DNA of 6,265 nt from positions 1 to 6,265 of the forward strand of contig CALFMA010000682.1 in NCBI GenBank assembly GCA_937880065.1, given 5' to 3'. The notes beneath the pieces are model-generated. The model saw only the letters and a list, made by a program, of their open reading frames with translations, had not been told where the DNA came from and did no database searches. Shown in pieces: positions 1-6,016 of this stretch. The translations under genes and the position numbers were made by a program. This DNA is from an uncultured Ruminococcus sp. GTDB taxonomy: Bacteria; Bacillota_A; Clostridia; Oscillospirales; Ruminococcaceae. Numbering within the stretch: the stretch's first letter is position 1; each line of letters opens with the position of its first letter.

Positions 1-4
1 AATA

Positions 5-33
5 ATTATATCATAAACAAGCAAAAAAGTCAA
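5..33 (-). promoter_or_regulatory. Sigma-A-type promoter reading out of the left edge
   Basis: On the minus strand the -35 box TTGACT (33-28) and the -10 box TATAAT (10-5) are separated by exactly 17 bases. The -10 is preceded by TGA, which makes an extended -10. Transcription would run leftwards out of the window, so the promoter serves a gene not seen here. It lies about 30 bases beyond the stop of the trpF remnant. The downstream gene therefore has its own promoter and need not depend on the broken trp operon. Confidence 0.72.
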
Positions 34-65
34 GTAAAATCCCGAAATTTCCAGATTTTTTTAAG

Positions 66-575
66 TCATGTTTTGTCACCAAGTGGCAAAGATCCCACAT
101 TTTCGGAATTAAGTCCGCCTGCTAAAAAATATGGTCTTGCAATATCTTTCAAAAGCGAGTGGTCAAAAACTTTTCCCGTACCGTCGCCCAAATCAAGCAA
201 AACGTAATCTGCGGAGGAATTGTTTGCACTGACAATATCAGCCTCACTTTCAATCCGAAAAGCTTTGATTACAGGGCAGTCAATTACCCTCCGCAAATCT
301 TCGATATATTTCTCACTCTCATTACCGTGAAGCTGAACAATGTCAATGATTTTACGTTTTATCAAATCTGCAATTACCTCAATTTTTTCGTCAACAAAAA
401 CTCCCACAGGTATAATTCTGTTATCAAGATGTTCTCTCAGAACTTCAGCCTTTTCTGGAGAAATATACCGCTTGCTTTTCTGTGTAAAAACAAATCCGAT
501 ATATTCAGGCAGCAACTCATTCACATACTCAATATCAAAGGGACGTGTAAGACCGCAAAGCTTGATTTTTGTCAT
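66..575 (-). pseudogene. trpF: Phosphoribosylanthranilate isomerase, C-terminally truncated
   Basis: TrpF converts phosphoribosylanthranilate to CdRP, the third step from chorismate to tryptophan, in a cytoplasmic TIM barrel. The start MTKIKLCGLTR carries the family's catalytic Cys at residue 7 in the KxCG motif. QLHGNE (81-86), the DGTG region with the preceding Asp cluster (about 128-134) and FLAGGL (150-155) are also family landmarks. Homology stops at about residue 160 and is followed by nine unrelated residues and a stop. The 169-residue product compares with about 200-210 in the family. The missing part should hold the last strand and helix and the second phosphate-binding loop (DxSSGxE), so activity is unlikely. 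The ATG overlaps the trpC stop as ATGA, which is typical translational coupling. The reading frame is otherwise open. It could still be translated, but I infer a deletion mutant. Confidence 0.88.
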
Positions 576-1351
576 ACGCCACGAAGCTCCGAAAGCTTTA
601 CTTTCTTATTTTCTGCACGCATAAGTGTTTCACCGATAAGCACAGCGTCCACACCAATTTCACGCAATTTCTGCACGTCCTCTGCTGTCTGTACACCGCT
701 TTCTGACACAAAGATTATATCCTTCGGTACAAGCGCTCTCATACGTCTGCTGTTATCCGTATCAACGGAAAATTCTTTGAGATTTCGGTTATTTACCCCG
801 ATAATCCTTGCACCCGAATTTACTGCAAGCTTAACCTCGCTTTCGTCGTGTGCTTCAACAAGTGCAGAAATCCCGAGCCTGTCGCATATTCCGATGTATT
901 CCCTGATTTGCTCTGCCGAAAGAATGGAGCAAATCAGAAGTACAGCCTTTGCTCCGAGTAATATTGCCTCGTAAATCTGATAATCGCTGACAGTAAAATC
1001 TTTTCGCAGACAAGGAACTAAAACAGCCGCTGCAATCTCTTTCAGATAATCGTCATTGCCGAGAAACTATTTCGGCTCAGTCAGCACAGAAATGCAGTCT
1101 GCACCTGCCTTTTCGTATTCCTTTGCAATTTCAAGATAGGGAAAATCCTCTGCAATAATACCCTTTGAGGGAGAAGCCTTTTTGCACTCGCAGATAAAGG
1201 AAATATCAGGCTTGCGGAGTGCTTTTTCAAACTCAAAGTCATCTTTCGGGAGAGCAAATGCACAGCTTTTTATTTCATCAAGCGAAACGCTCTTTTTTGC
1301 CGTTTTTACACGTTCAAAAGCGTGTTCGGCAAGTTTATCAAGTATTGTCAT
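572..1351 (-). pseudogene. trpC: Indole-3-glycerol phosphate synthase with one amber codon
   Basis: TrpC closes the indole ring, turning CdRP into indole-3-glycerol phosphate. Translated from ATG at 1351 the frame gives 259 codons, full family length, with one interruption: TAG at 1069-1067 (codon 95), in a SVLTEPK-W-FLG context where relatives carry Trp. A TGG to TAG change explains it. Family motifs stand on both sides: ECKKASPSKG before the stop, and RKDF, EAHDE, IGVNNRNL, SESGV and VLIGETLM after it. No frameshift or deletion was found on reading the whole frame by eye. Start 1351 is chosen over the upstream ATG at 1363 because GAGGTGG lies just before it and MTILDKL is the usual beginning. 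The trpD stop is 8 bases upstream, and the gene end overlaps trpF by four bases. Without a suppressor tRNA the product is a 94-residue stub. Confidence 0.92.
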
Positions 1352-1359
1352 AATCCACC

Positions 1360-2047
1360 TCATAAATTTGAAAGCTCTATAAGTTTTTCAAGAGTTTCCA
1401 TTGCCTTTCCGTTGTCGATAATTTCTGCGGCAAGCTTTATTCCGTCAGCAATCGTTTCACCCTTTTTGCCTATGCAAAGTGCCGCACCTGCATTCAGCAG
1501 AACAGCATTTCTTCTGTGTCCCTTTTCACCGCTGAGTATACTGCGTGTGATTTCTGCATTTTCAGCAGGTTTACCGCCCTGTAAATCCTCACGGGTACAG
1601 CGTTCAAAGCCGAAGTCCTTGGGAGCAATTTTATAAGTCCTGAACCAGCCGTCCTTGAACTCGGGAACTGTTGTTGGTGCACAAAGTGAATTTTCATCAA
1701 GTTTATCCTGACCGTAAACAACCATACCTTTTTTCACGCCAAGCTTCATAAGCACCTATGCAAGCGGCTCAACAAGCGACGGGTCGTAAACTCCAAGAAG
1801 CTGTCTTTGAGGACTTGCAGGGTTTGTAAGGGGACCTAAAATGTTGAATACCGTGCGGATACCAAGTTCTTTTCTGATACCGCCCACATACTTCATTGAG
1901 GTGTGGTATTTCTGTGAAAAGAAGAAGCAGAAACCCACCTTTTCAAGGTGTTGTTTCGCCGCTCATAATTTCGGTAATTACCGTGTATGCCTCATCGTAT
2001 GTCAAGTTCTGCTTATCTACAATTTTTACTATTGCTTCCTTAATCAT
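1360..2047 (-). pseudogene. trpD: Anthranilate phosphoribosyltransferase with internal deletion, frameshift and amber codon
   Basis: TrpD joins anthranilate to PRPP. The ATG at 2047, with AAAGGAG upstream, opens 34 good residues ([12 protein letters not shown]... MSGETTP) and then meets TGA at 1945-1943. Homology resumes at once in another frame at about 1947 ([15 protein letters not shown]) and continues through the middle (ILGPLTNP) to the normal end NAGAALCIG...LIELSNL. The family is about 335-340 residues long. Here 34 plus about 195 remain, so some 110 residues are missing. Those should include the glycine-rich PRPP loop (GTGGD) and the KHGNR region, so the enzyme cannot work. A second lesion is TAG at 1758-1756 in EPLA-stop-VLMKLG, where relatives have Gln (CAG to TAG). 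Only one base separates the trpG-remnant stop from this start. Confidence 0.92.
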
Positions 2048-2048
2048 A

Positions 2049-2283
2049 TCAGAAATCTCCTTTCACGAAGTTCAAAAGCATTTGTCTGCCGTATTCCGTC
2101 ATTATTGATTCGGGGTGAAACTGCACGCCGAAAATGGGATAATCCTTGTGCTGTACTGCCATAATTTCGCCATCATCAGTTATGGCTGTAACTTTAAGGC
2201 AGTCAGGCAGGGCTTTGGGATTTGCCGCAAGAGAATGGTATCTTGCCACCTTTATTCTTTCAGGAATGCCGTCGAACAACATA
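2049..2283 (-). pseudogene. trpG: Anthranilate synthase glutaminase subunit, C-terminal remnant fused to trpE
   Basis: TrpG hydrolyses glutamine and hands ammonia to TrpE. Only about the last 77 residues survive, beginning LFDGIPERIKVARYHSLAA and ending at FVKGDF plus TGA. FGVQFHPES keeps the His and Glu of the class I amidotransferase triad. The first ~110 residues, including the nucleophilic Cys of the GxCLGHQ motif, are missing. There is no start codon of its own: the remnant continues in frame from the trpE sequence ...VPENEYQEC, so one open frame covers the end of trpE and the end of trpG. The fusion point is near 2283. A glutaminase without its Cys is inactive. I read this as a deletion scar and not as a natural TrpEG fusion, because both partners are incomplete at the joint. 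Confidence 0.9.
2057..2063 (-). promoter_or_regulatory. Ribosome binding site of trpD
   Basis: AAAGGAG on the minus strand lies nine bases before ATG 2047, inside the last codons of the trpG remnant. It fixes the original trpD start and shows that the initiation signal outlived the gene body. Confidence 0.7.
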
Positions 2284-3324
2284 CATTCCTGATATTCATT
2301 TTCGGGCACGAAGTCTGCAACAATTCCCGCACCGCTTCTGATGAATACCTTTCCGTTTTTCCTGTAGGCAATCCGTATTGCAATACAAACGTCGAGATTT
2401 CCCGTAAAGTCAATGTATCCGATTGCTCCGCCGTAAATTCCACGCTTGTTGTTTTCAAGCTCTCCGATTAGCTGACAAGCACTTATTTTCGGTGCACCCG
2501 AAAGCGTTCCTGCGGGAAGCACGGCACTTACTGCGTCAAGTGCGTCACAGTCCTCACGGATTTCGCCTCTTACGGTTGAGCCGATGTGCATAACGTGGGA
2601 ATAACGCTCTATACTGCGGAGCTTCTCAACCTCAACCGTACCGAATTTGCTGATTTTGCCCAAATCGTTTCTGCCTAAATCCACAAGCATATTATGCTCT
2701 GCAAGTTCCTTTTCGTCAGCAAGCAGTTCCTAACACGATAGGTATTCAGCAGACTTACCTCAAAGGGTGCAGAATGACGGTTTGACATAACAATCTGGAA
2801 GATATCGCCCTCATGGATGTGATGCTTTGCCTTTTCAACCATATTGCAGAACTGTTCCTTATCAAAAAGCGGTTTTATCTCTCCTGTTAAATATCCGTAC
2901 TCAATTTTTTATCACCTGTACGGATAAGTTCTATAAGCTTTTTCAGTTCATAAAAGGCTTTATTGTAGTTTGTTTCAATATCGTTAAGCGGCATATTCAC
3001 AATCAGAATAATTTTCTGATTGACATTGTCAAAGGTAATAACCTTATCAAAAAGCATAAGGTCAACGTCCTTGAAATCTTCGGTATCCTCTACACTGTTT
3101 CGTACAGTCGGCTCGGAATACCCGAGATAATCGTATGAAAAATATCCAACAAGTCCGCCTGTAAAAGAAGGTAGATAATCGAATTTCGGACTTTTATATT
3201 CCGACATAAGCTGTCTGATATGTTCATCGGGATTATCAGATTTAAGCCTTACATCACCGATTTTCATATCCTCGCCCTTGCAGGTGATTTCAAGCTTCGG
3301 GTCGAAACCAAGAAACGTGTAGAG
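2283..3324 (-). pseudogene. trpE: Anthranilate synthase component I, multiply broken
   Basis: TrpE makes anthranilate from chorismate, the committed step. Recognisable homology begins at about 3324 with YTFLGFDPKLE, near residue 55-60 of the family, so the N-terminus and start codon are lost. It runs through GGLVGYFSYDYLGY to LSTDI, where TAA (2889-2887) interrupts the frame. It resumes in frame with KPLFDKEQF and HIHEGDIFQIVMSNR, up to TYRV at about 2735. The next homology, ELLADEKELAEHNMLVDLGRND, lies in another frame from 2729. About 60 residues are missing between them, including the GTRPRG region. The remainder keeps SHVMHIGSTV, LSGAPKI, GGAIGYIDFTG and RSGAGIVAD. After VAD there is Phe where I would expect Ser, a possible further C-to-T change. 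It then fuses into trpG at 2283. No promoter, T-box or leader precedes it; that sequence has been replaced by foreign DNA. Confidence 0.92.
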
Positions 3325-3492
3325 TCACACCTTGTCAACTTTGAAGCATTTATCTCGGATGATTTTGATACTTACTTCATTGACCGTGCAAAAGCAATCA
3401 TGAAAATCATTGAATTTGCTATGGGAAAAACCATATCGGATAAAGGCTCAGAGCAGACAATTAAGATTTATGGAGTATCACTTGAGGATTAG
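3322..3492 (+). pseudogene. C-terminal fragment of an unidentified protein
   Basis: About 56 codons in good coding style, HLVNFEAF...DTYFIDRAKAIMKIIEFAMGK...IYGVSLED, end at TAG 3490-3492 on the plus strand. The frame stays open to the left as far as 3220, but that part is antisense to trpE and is not real coding sequence, so the fragment starts at the rearrangement point near 3322-3328. The RAKAIMKIIEFAMGK helix faintly recalls the C-terminal ends of DUF262 (GmrSD-like) restriction proteins. This is an impression only and I do not assign a function. The front of the gene is missing, so whatever it was, it is dead here. It is the only clearly coding-like sequence on the plus strand. Confidence 0.5.
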
Positions 3493-3493
3493 T

Positions 3494-3745
3494 TTAAGCT
3501 TTTGTATATGTTGAATCAAATCGCAATGAGGCGATTTCAAGACAGTAGACACAAAGGATAATCTCCGATAGACGTACATGAAGTTTCATGAATTTTTCAT
3601 TATGCCACATAACAGTCGTACTGAACTTATTACTGTTTACATCTATGTCGTCAAAAAACGAAACAAACCCCGTTTTAGTAGCAGTTATATACAATTTTCC
3701 AACAATTATCATAGGTGTCAAATAAAACCACCCATCATTTTTCAC
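3494..3745 (-). CDS. Doubtful hypothetical protein, 83 residues
   Basis: I do not recognise this ORF. It starts with GTG at 3745 and no convincing ribosome binding site precedes it. The frame also continues upstream for eight codons to a TGA. The first half (DGWFYLTPMIIVGKLYITATKTGFVSFFDD) has the alternating hydrophobic and aromatic pattern of beta strands and could come from a PH or GRAM-like fold. The second half (MKLHVRLSEIILCVYCLEIASL) is more helix-like. The same DNA also holds a plus-strand ORF (3578-3832) with less natural composition. It lies between two scars or fragments, so a decayed gene piece is as likely as a functional small gene. Confidence 0.28.
   Translation of the reverse strand: MKNDGWFYLTPMIIVGKLYITATKTGFVSFFDDIDVNSNKFSTTVMWHNEKFMKLHVRLSEIILCVYCLEIASLRFDSTYTKA
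3518..3537. repeat. Small inverted repeat
   Basis: Arms AAATCGC (3518-3524) and GCGATTT (3531-3537) flank a six-base loop. Neither side has a T-run, so it is not a typical terminator. It falls just after the plus-strand gene fragment and within the end of the doubtful ORF. Confidence 0.4.
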
Positions 3746-3795
3746 AGGTGGCAGATGTTCACATCAATAGTAAAACGTAATGTTGCGTTGTATAA

Positions 3796-3822
3796 TGCAG
3801 ACTTTATGTTGCAGAGTCTGCA
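3796..3822. repeat. Inverted repeat upstream of the terminator
   Basis: Arms TGCAGACT (3796-3803) and AGTCTGCA (3815-3822) match perfectly over eight bases, with an 11-base loop. No T-run follows on either strand. It could be a protein binding site or an RNA hairpin. A TATAAT hexamer on the plus strand ends inside the left arm (3791-3796), but no good -35 box accompanies it. Confidence 0.4.
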
Positions 3823-3852
3823 CTGTGAGTGAATCTACAAGGTCTTTACGAA

Positions 3853-3893
3853 AAAATATCCCTCAGCAGTTTAATATCGCTGAGGGATATTTT
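3853..3893 (-). terminator. Strong bidirectional rho-independent terminator
   Basis: A perfect 15-base stem, AAAATATCCCTCAGC (3853-3867) against its complement (3879-3893), encloses an 11-base loop. On the minus strand the stem runs into TTTTTT, and on the plus strand into TTTTATTTTA. It lies 19 bases past the stop of the CHAP gene and ends that transcript. It also shields that gene from plus-strand transcription coming from the trp side. Confidence 0.92.
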
Positions 3894-3911
3894 ATTTTAG
3901 TGAAACTGAAT

Positions 3912-5318
3912 TTATGAAAGAACTGATGAATGGATATAGCCGTAAACCTGCTGCTGGTTGACGTAAACGCTGCAATAGTAGAAATCCTGCTCTGCTGAAA
4001 TAATGTTAACGGGAGTATAAGTGTCAAGAATATACATTACGTTTGAATCATTCATATTTGGCTGTGAACGGAATTTACAGCCTATATCAGAGGAAACGTA
4101 CTTGTAGTTAGTGTAGGGAATACAGCCGCAGGAACTGTATGAAGTTCCGCTGAGAACAATGCCGCTGCTGTTTGTGGTTGTATTTGTTGAAGTCTGAGAG
4201 ATTGGAGAAATTACGTCATTTTCAACATAGCCGTTATAAACATTGCCGTTGTACATTACTACTTCGATATAGGAATATTCGCTGCCCTGTGAAAGAAGTG
4301 TTATTTTCTGGTTGGTGTCGAGAATTCTTGAACTGCCTGTGCCGTTAGGTGAGTCGTATAAGTAACAGCCGTACTGTGAGGAAATATAATAGTTTTCTTT
4401 ACAGCCGTAAGAATATGTGTTCTGACCTCTTTGAGAAACTGTGGAATAGTGAACGTAGCCGTATGTATCGGTATTTCCTACTCTTACATAGTAGAATGAA
4501 CCACTTGTGCTGATGAGATGTAGAGTTGTATTTGTATCAAGAACTTGCATTATGTTATTATCGTTGAACTCAGGCTGACTTCTGAGGTTGCAGCCGATGC
4601 TGCTTGATACATAATAATCTGAACTGTTATAGGAAGGAGGAGTTACAGGATTTACGGCAATTGTTGTTGTAGTTGAAGTTGGAACAAAGGTTGAAACAGT
4701 TGTAGTTGTGACTACGGGAGTAGGTGCAGTTGTAACGGGAGGAGCAGAATAATTGTTGTCATTATAGTCAGGTCTGCAATATCCGAGTATTCTATAGTCA
4801 TTAGCGTAATAATACTGTGGGAGCATTTGGTCGTTTACATTACCTTCAATAGTATAGACGATATTAGTTGCACCGTTATATGACTTTACAAAACCGATAT
4901 GGTCACCGTAGCCGTCACCGTTATAGTCAAAAATTATAAGGTCACCGGCACCTGGAATAAGCTCACCCTGATAATAAAATCTGCCTCTTTCCTCGAACCA
5001 ATCTCTGAAACCTGGACCTAAGGTAGGATCCTTATAAATTCCACTTTTGTCAACATAAGTGGAGCGAGGAAAGCTATTGGGAACGCCTGTTTTATCGCCG
5101 ACGTAGAACACCGCCATTGCACACCATTCCGTTACTAAACGCCAATAATCTGTGATAATATTAGGTCTGCCGGAAATACCTACCAAACCTTCAGCGTATT
5201 TTGCAACTTCTTCTCCTTTCTGAGATGCCATTGCAGTAGGAGCAATTGTATTGCCTGCGAGGGATAAAGCTGTAGCGGATGCCAATAAACCGCTTAAAAT
5301 AGAATTTAATTTTTTCAT
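3912..5318 (-). CDS. Secreted CHAP-domain peptidoglycan hydrolase with three SH3b domains
   Basis: This is a 468-residue exported protein. MKKLNSILSGLLASATALSLAG is a classic signal peptide with likely cleavage after ...TAMA (about residue 31). Residues 35-185 form a CHAP amidase/endopeptidase domain. The likely nucleophile is Cys66 in TEWCAMAV, the His is His140 in GDGYGDHIGFV, and the acidic partner is Glu158 in YTIEGN. The DYNGDGYGD stretch resembles a calcium-binding loop. A Thr/Pro/Val linker (about 192-226) leads to three SH3b repeats (about 235-295, 310-371, 405-468). Each begins like YYVSSxIGC and contains an ILDT-type turn; SH3b domains usually bind the cell wall. Each repeat has a Cys at the same place (positions 243, 318 and 414), and the stretch before repeat 3 adds a CGC. 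The start at 5318 is chosen over TTG 5336 because GAAAGGAAG lies seven bases upstream. The role is presumably wall remodelling or lysis of neighbours; the sequence does not say which. Confidence 0.88.
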   Translation of the reverse strand: MKKLNSILSGLLASATALSLAGNTIAPTAMASQKGEEVAKYAEGLVGISGRPNIITDYWRLVTEWCAMAVFYVGDKTGVPNSFPRSTYVDKSGIYKDPTLGPGFRDWFEERGRFYYQGELIPGAGDLIIFDYNGDGYGDHIGFVKSYNGATNIVYTIEGNVNDQMLPQYYYANDYRILGYCRPDYNDNNYSAPPVTTAPTPVVTTTTVSTFVPTSTTTTIAVNPVTPPSYNSSDYYVSSSIGCNLRSQPEFNDNNIMQVLDTNTTLHLISTSGSFYYVRVGNTDTYGYVHYSTVSQRGQNTYSYGCKENYYISSQYGCYLYDSPNGTGSSRILDTNQKITLLSQGSEYSYIEVVMYNGNVYNGYVENDVISPISQTSTNTTTNSSGIVLSGTSYSSCGCIPYTNYKYVSSDIGCKFRSQPNMNDSNVMYILDTYTPVNIISAEQDFYYCSVYVNQQQVYGYIHSSVLS

Positions 5319-5325
5319 GATAAAA

Positions 5326-5334
5326 CTTCCTTTC
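5326..5334 (-). promoter_or_regulatory. Ribosome binding site deciding the CHAP gene start
   Basis: GAAAGGAAG on the minus strand, seven bases before ATG 5318, selects that codon. The alternative TTG at 5336 would place this site inside the coding sequence and add six residues ahead of an already complete signal peptide. Confidence 0.7.
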
Positions 5335-5359
5335 AAGATATAATTTATATTTTATGCCA

Positions 5360-5380
5360 AACCGCAAATTATATGCGGTT
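5360..5380. repeat. Inverted repeat between the PH-like and CHAP genes
   Basis: Arms AACCGCA (5360-5366) and TGCGGTT (5374-5380) flank a seven-base AT loop, four bases after the PH-like stop. No T-run follows on the minus strand, so it is at most a weak terminator or a processing hairpin in a shared transcript. The loop includes a TATAAT on the minus strand (5374-5369) without a recognisable -35, so an internal promoter or operator is another possibility. Confidence 0.4.
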
Positions 5381-5384
5381 CAGC

Positions 5385-5741
5385 TTACGATGCGTATTCT
5401 TTGAAATACGTAGTATTATTCAAAATCTGATTATTCATTTTAATATGGTGCTTGCAGCATTGAGATGCTACCTGCTTGTGATTGCGGATGTTTTTCAGAT
5501 TGATAGTATGTACTTTATGTCCGTCTGTAACGTCAAAGCTTACGTTGCCTAATCCGAAAAGTCTTTGTACTAATGTAGCGGAACAACGAGGACTTGTCGT
5601 TATTGCCATATCATATGTATTGAGGGTTTCTGTAAGGAAACCATTACTCAATTCGATATGACCGATTCCGTCAAAATCCAGAAGATAGCAATTAAACGGA
5701 TTAGGAAAAATTAATATGTAACTCTTGATTACTCTACTCAT
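5385..5741 (-). CDS. Small bacterial PH-like (DUF304/bPH type) domain protein
   Basis: This is a 118-residue protein without a signal peptide or membrane segment. The opening IFPNPFNCYLLDFDGI, a GFLTETLNTYDMAI stretch (about 34-48), VQRLFGLGNVSFDVTDG (about 58-74) and INLKNIRNHKQVAS (about 79-92) follow the order seen in small bacterial PH-domain proteins. In those, a xRIFGLGxI strand and an IKNIKNPxxV motif close the barrel. The fold assignment rests on memory of the family and not on a search. The molecular role of this family is poorly known. ATG 5741 is supported by AAAGGAG eight bases upstream (5756-5750). The last ~20 residues are polar and rich in Asn, Tyr and Thr. The CHAP gene follows after 66 bases on the same strand, so co-transcription is possible. 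The typical IDIxLxRS stretch is degenerate here (ITTSPRCSA), so divergence or a local frameshift could be considered. Confidence 0.62.
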   Translation of the reverse strand: MSRVIKSYILIFPNPFNCYLLDFDGIGHIELSNGFLTETLNTYDMAITTSPRCSATLVQRLFGLGNVSFDVTDGHKVHTINLKNIRNHKQVASQCCKHHIKMNNQILNNTTYFKEYAS

Positions 5742-5781
5742 AAATACTACTCCTTTTCTCTTTGAATTTTTTCAGTCCTTA

Positions 5782-5810
5782 TTTATATTGTCCTACCAAT
5801 TAATCTTCAA
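5782..5810 (-). promoter_or_regulatory. Promoter of the PH-like gene
   Basis: On the minus strand TTGAAG (5810-5805) and TATAAA (5787-5782) are separated by 17 bases, with transcription starting about 35 bases before the ATG at 5741. The position suits the PH-like gene and probably also the CHAP gene, for which no clear promoter was found. Confidence 0.55.
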
Positions 5811-5855
5811 ATACCGCATTTAATATATATAATTTTTTGTGATGAAGAAACAGAC

Positions 5856-5915
5856 TTATACTTGACAAATGGATAAAAATTGGTTACAATATATAATATA
5901 TAGCACCCTGCACAT
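5856..5915 (-). CDS. Tiny ORF with a consensus ribosome binding site, 19 residues
   Basis: GGAAGGAGG (5930-5922) lies six bases before ATG 5915 on the minus strand, the best ribosome binding site in the window. The frame encodes only 19 residues (MCRVLYII...QV) and stops at TAA 5858-5856. It could be a leader peptide, a true microprotein, or the surviving start of a gene whose body was deleted, which would fit the deletions elsewhere in the window. A double TATAAT lies about 50 bases upstream (5977-5967) but lacks a good -35. Confidence 0.25.
   Translation of the reverse strand: MCRVLYIIYCNQFLSICQV
5862..5890 (+). promoter_or_regulatory. Consensus plus-strand promoter
   Basis: TTGACA (5862-5867) and TACAAT (5885-5890) are separated by exactly 17 bases, and transcription should begin near 5897. 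It points right, away from all annotated genes, into the region with the 13-codon ORF and the paired palindromes. It is antisense to the 19-codon ORF. Confidence 0.75.
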
Positions 5916-6016
5916 TTCAAGCCTCCTTCCTACAACAGAGATGCTGTTTTAAATTGTTTCCCTATGATTATATTATACATCAGCTAACATATTTAATTAT
6001 GTAGGGGTGGGTAAAA

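Noticed and set aside
37..61. Plus-strand terminator-like AAAATC/GATTTT with T-run
   Set aside because: The stem is short and almost all A/T with mismatches, and no plus-strand gene ends there.
1067..2889. Stop codon reassignment (TAG or TAA read as an amino acid) to explain the in-frame stops in trpC, trpD and trpE
   Set aside because: The two TAG codons stand for different residues (Trp and Gln), and the operon also has deletions and frameshifts that recoding cannot repair. The apparently intact genes use ordinary stops.
159..3138. Plus-strand ORFs across the trp region (for example 159-974, 1841-2164, 2115-2471, 2827-3138)
   Set aside because: They are antisense shadows of clear trp homology on the minus strand, with unnatural composition and no ribosome binding sites.
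3220..3321. N-terminal part of the plus-strand ORF that ends at 3492
   Set aside because: This stretch is antisense to the trpE sequence encoding YTFLGFDPK and what follows. Only the part after about 3322 has its own coding character.
66..3324. Programmed DNA excision or intron-like removal of the missing trp segments
   Set aside because: The gaps remove essential motifs, differ in size and mostly break the frame. The joints show no intron, intein or recombinase site.
3250..3500. Trp leader peptide, T-box or other attenuator upstream of trpE
   Set aside because: The sequence before trpE belongs to another gene fragment on the other strand; no T-box motif or Trp codon run is present.
3578..3832. 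Plus-strand 84-residue ORF
   Set aside because: It has no ribosome binding site, composition unlike a real protein, and overlaps both the doubtful minus-strand ORF and a hairpin.
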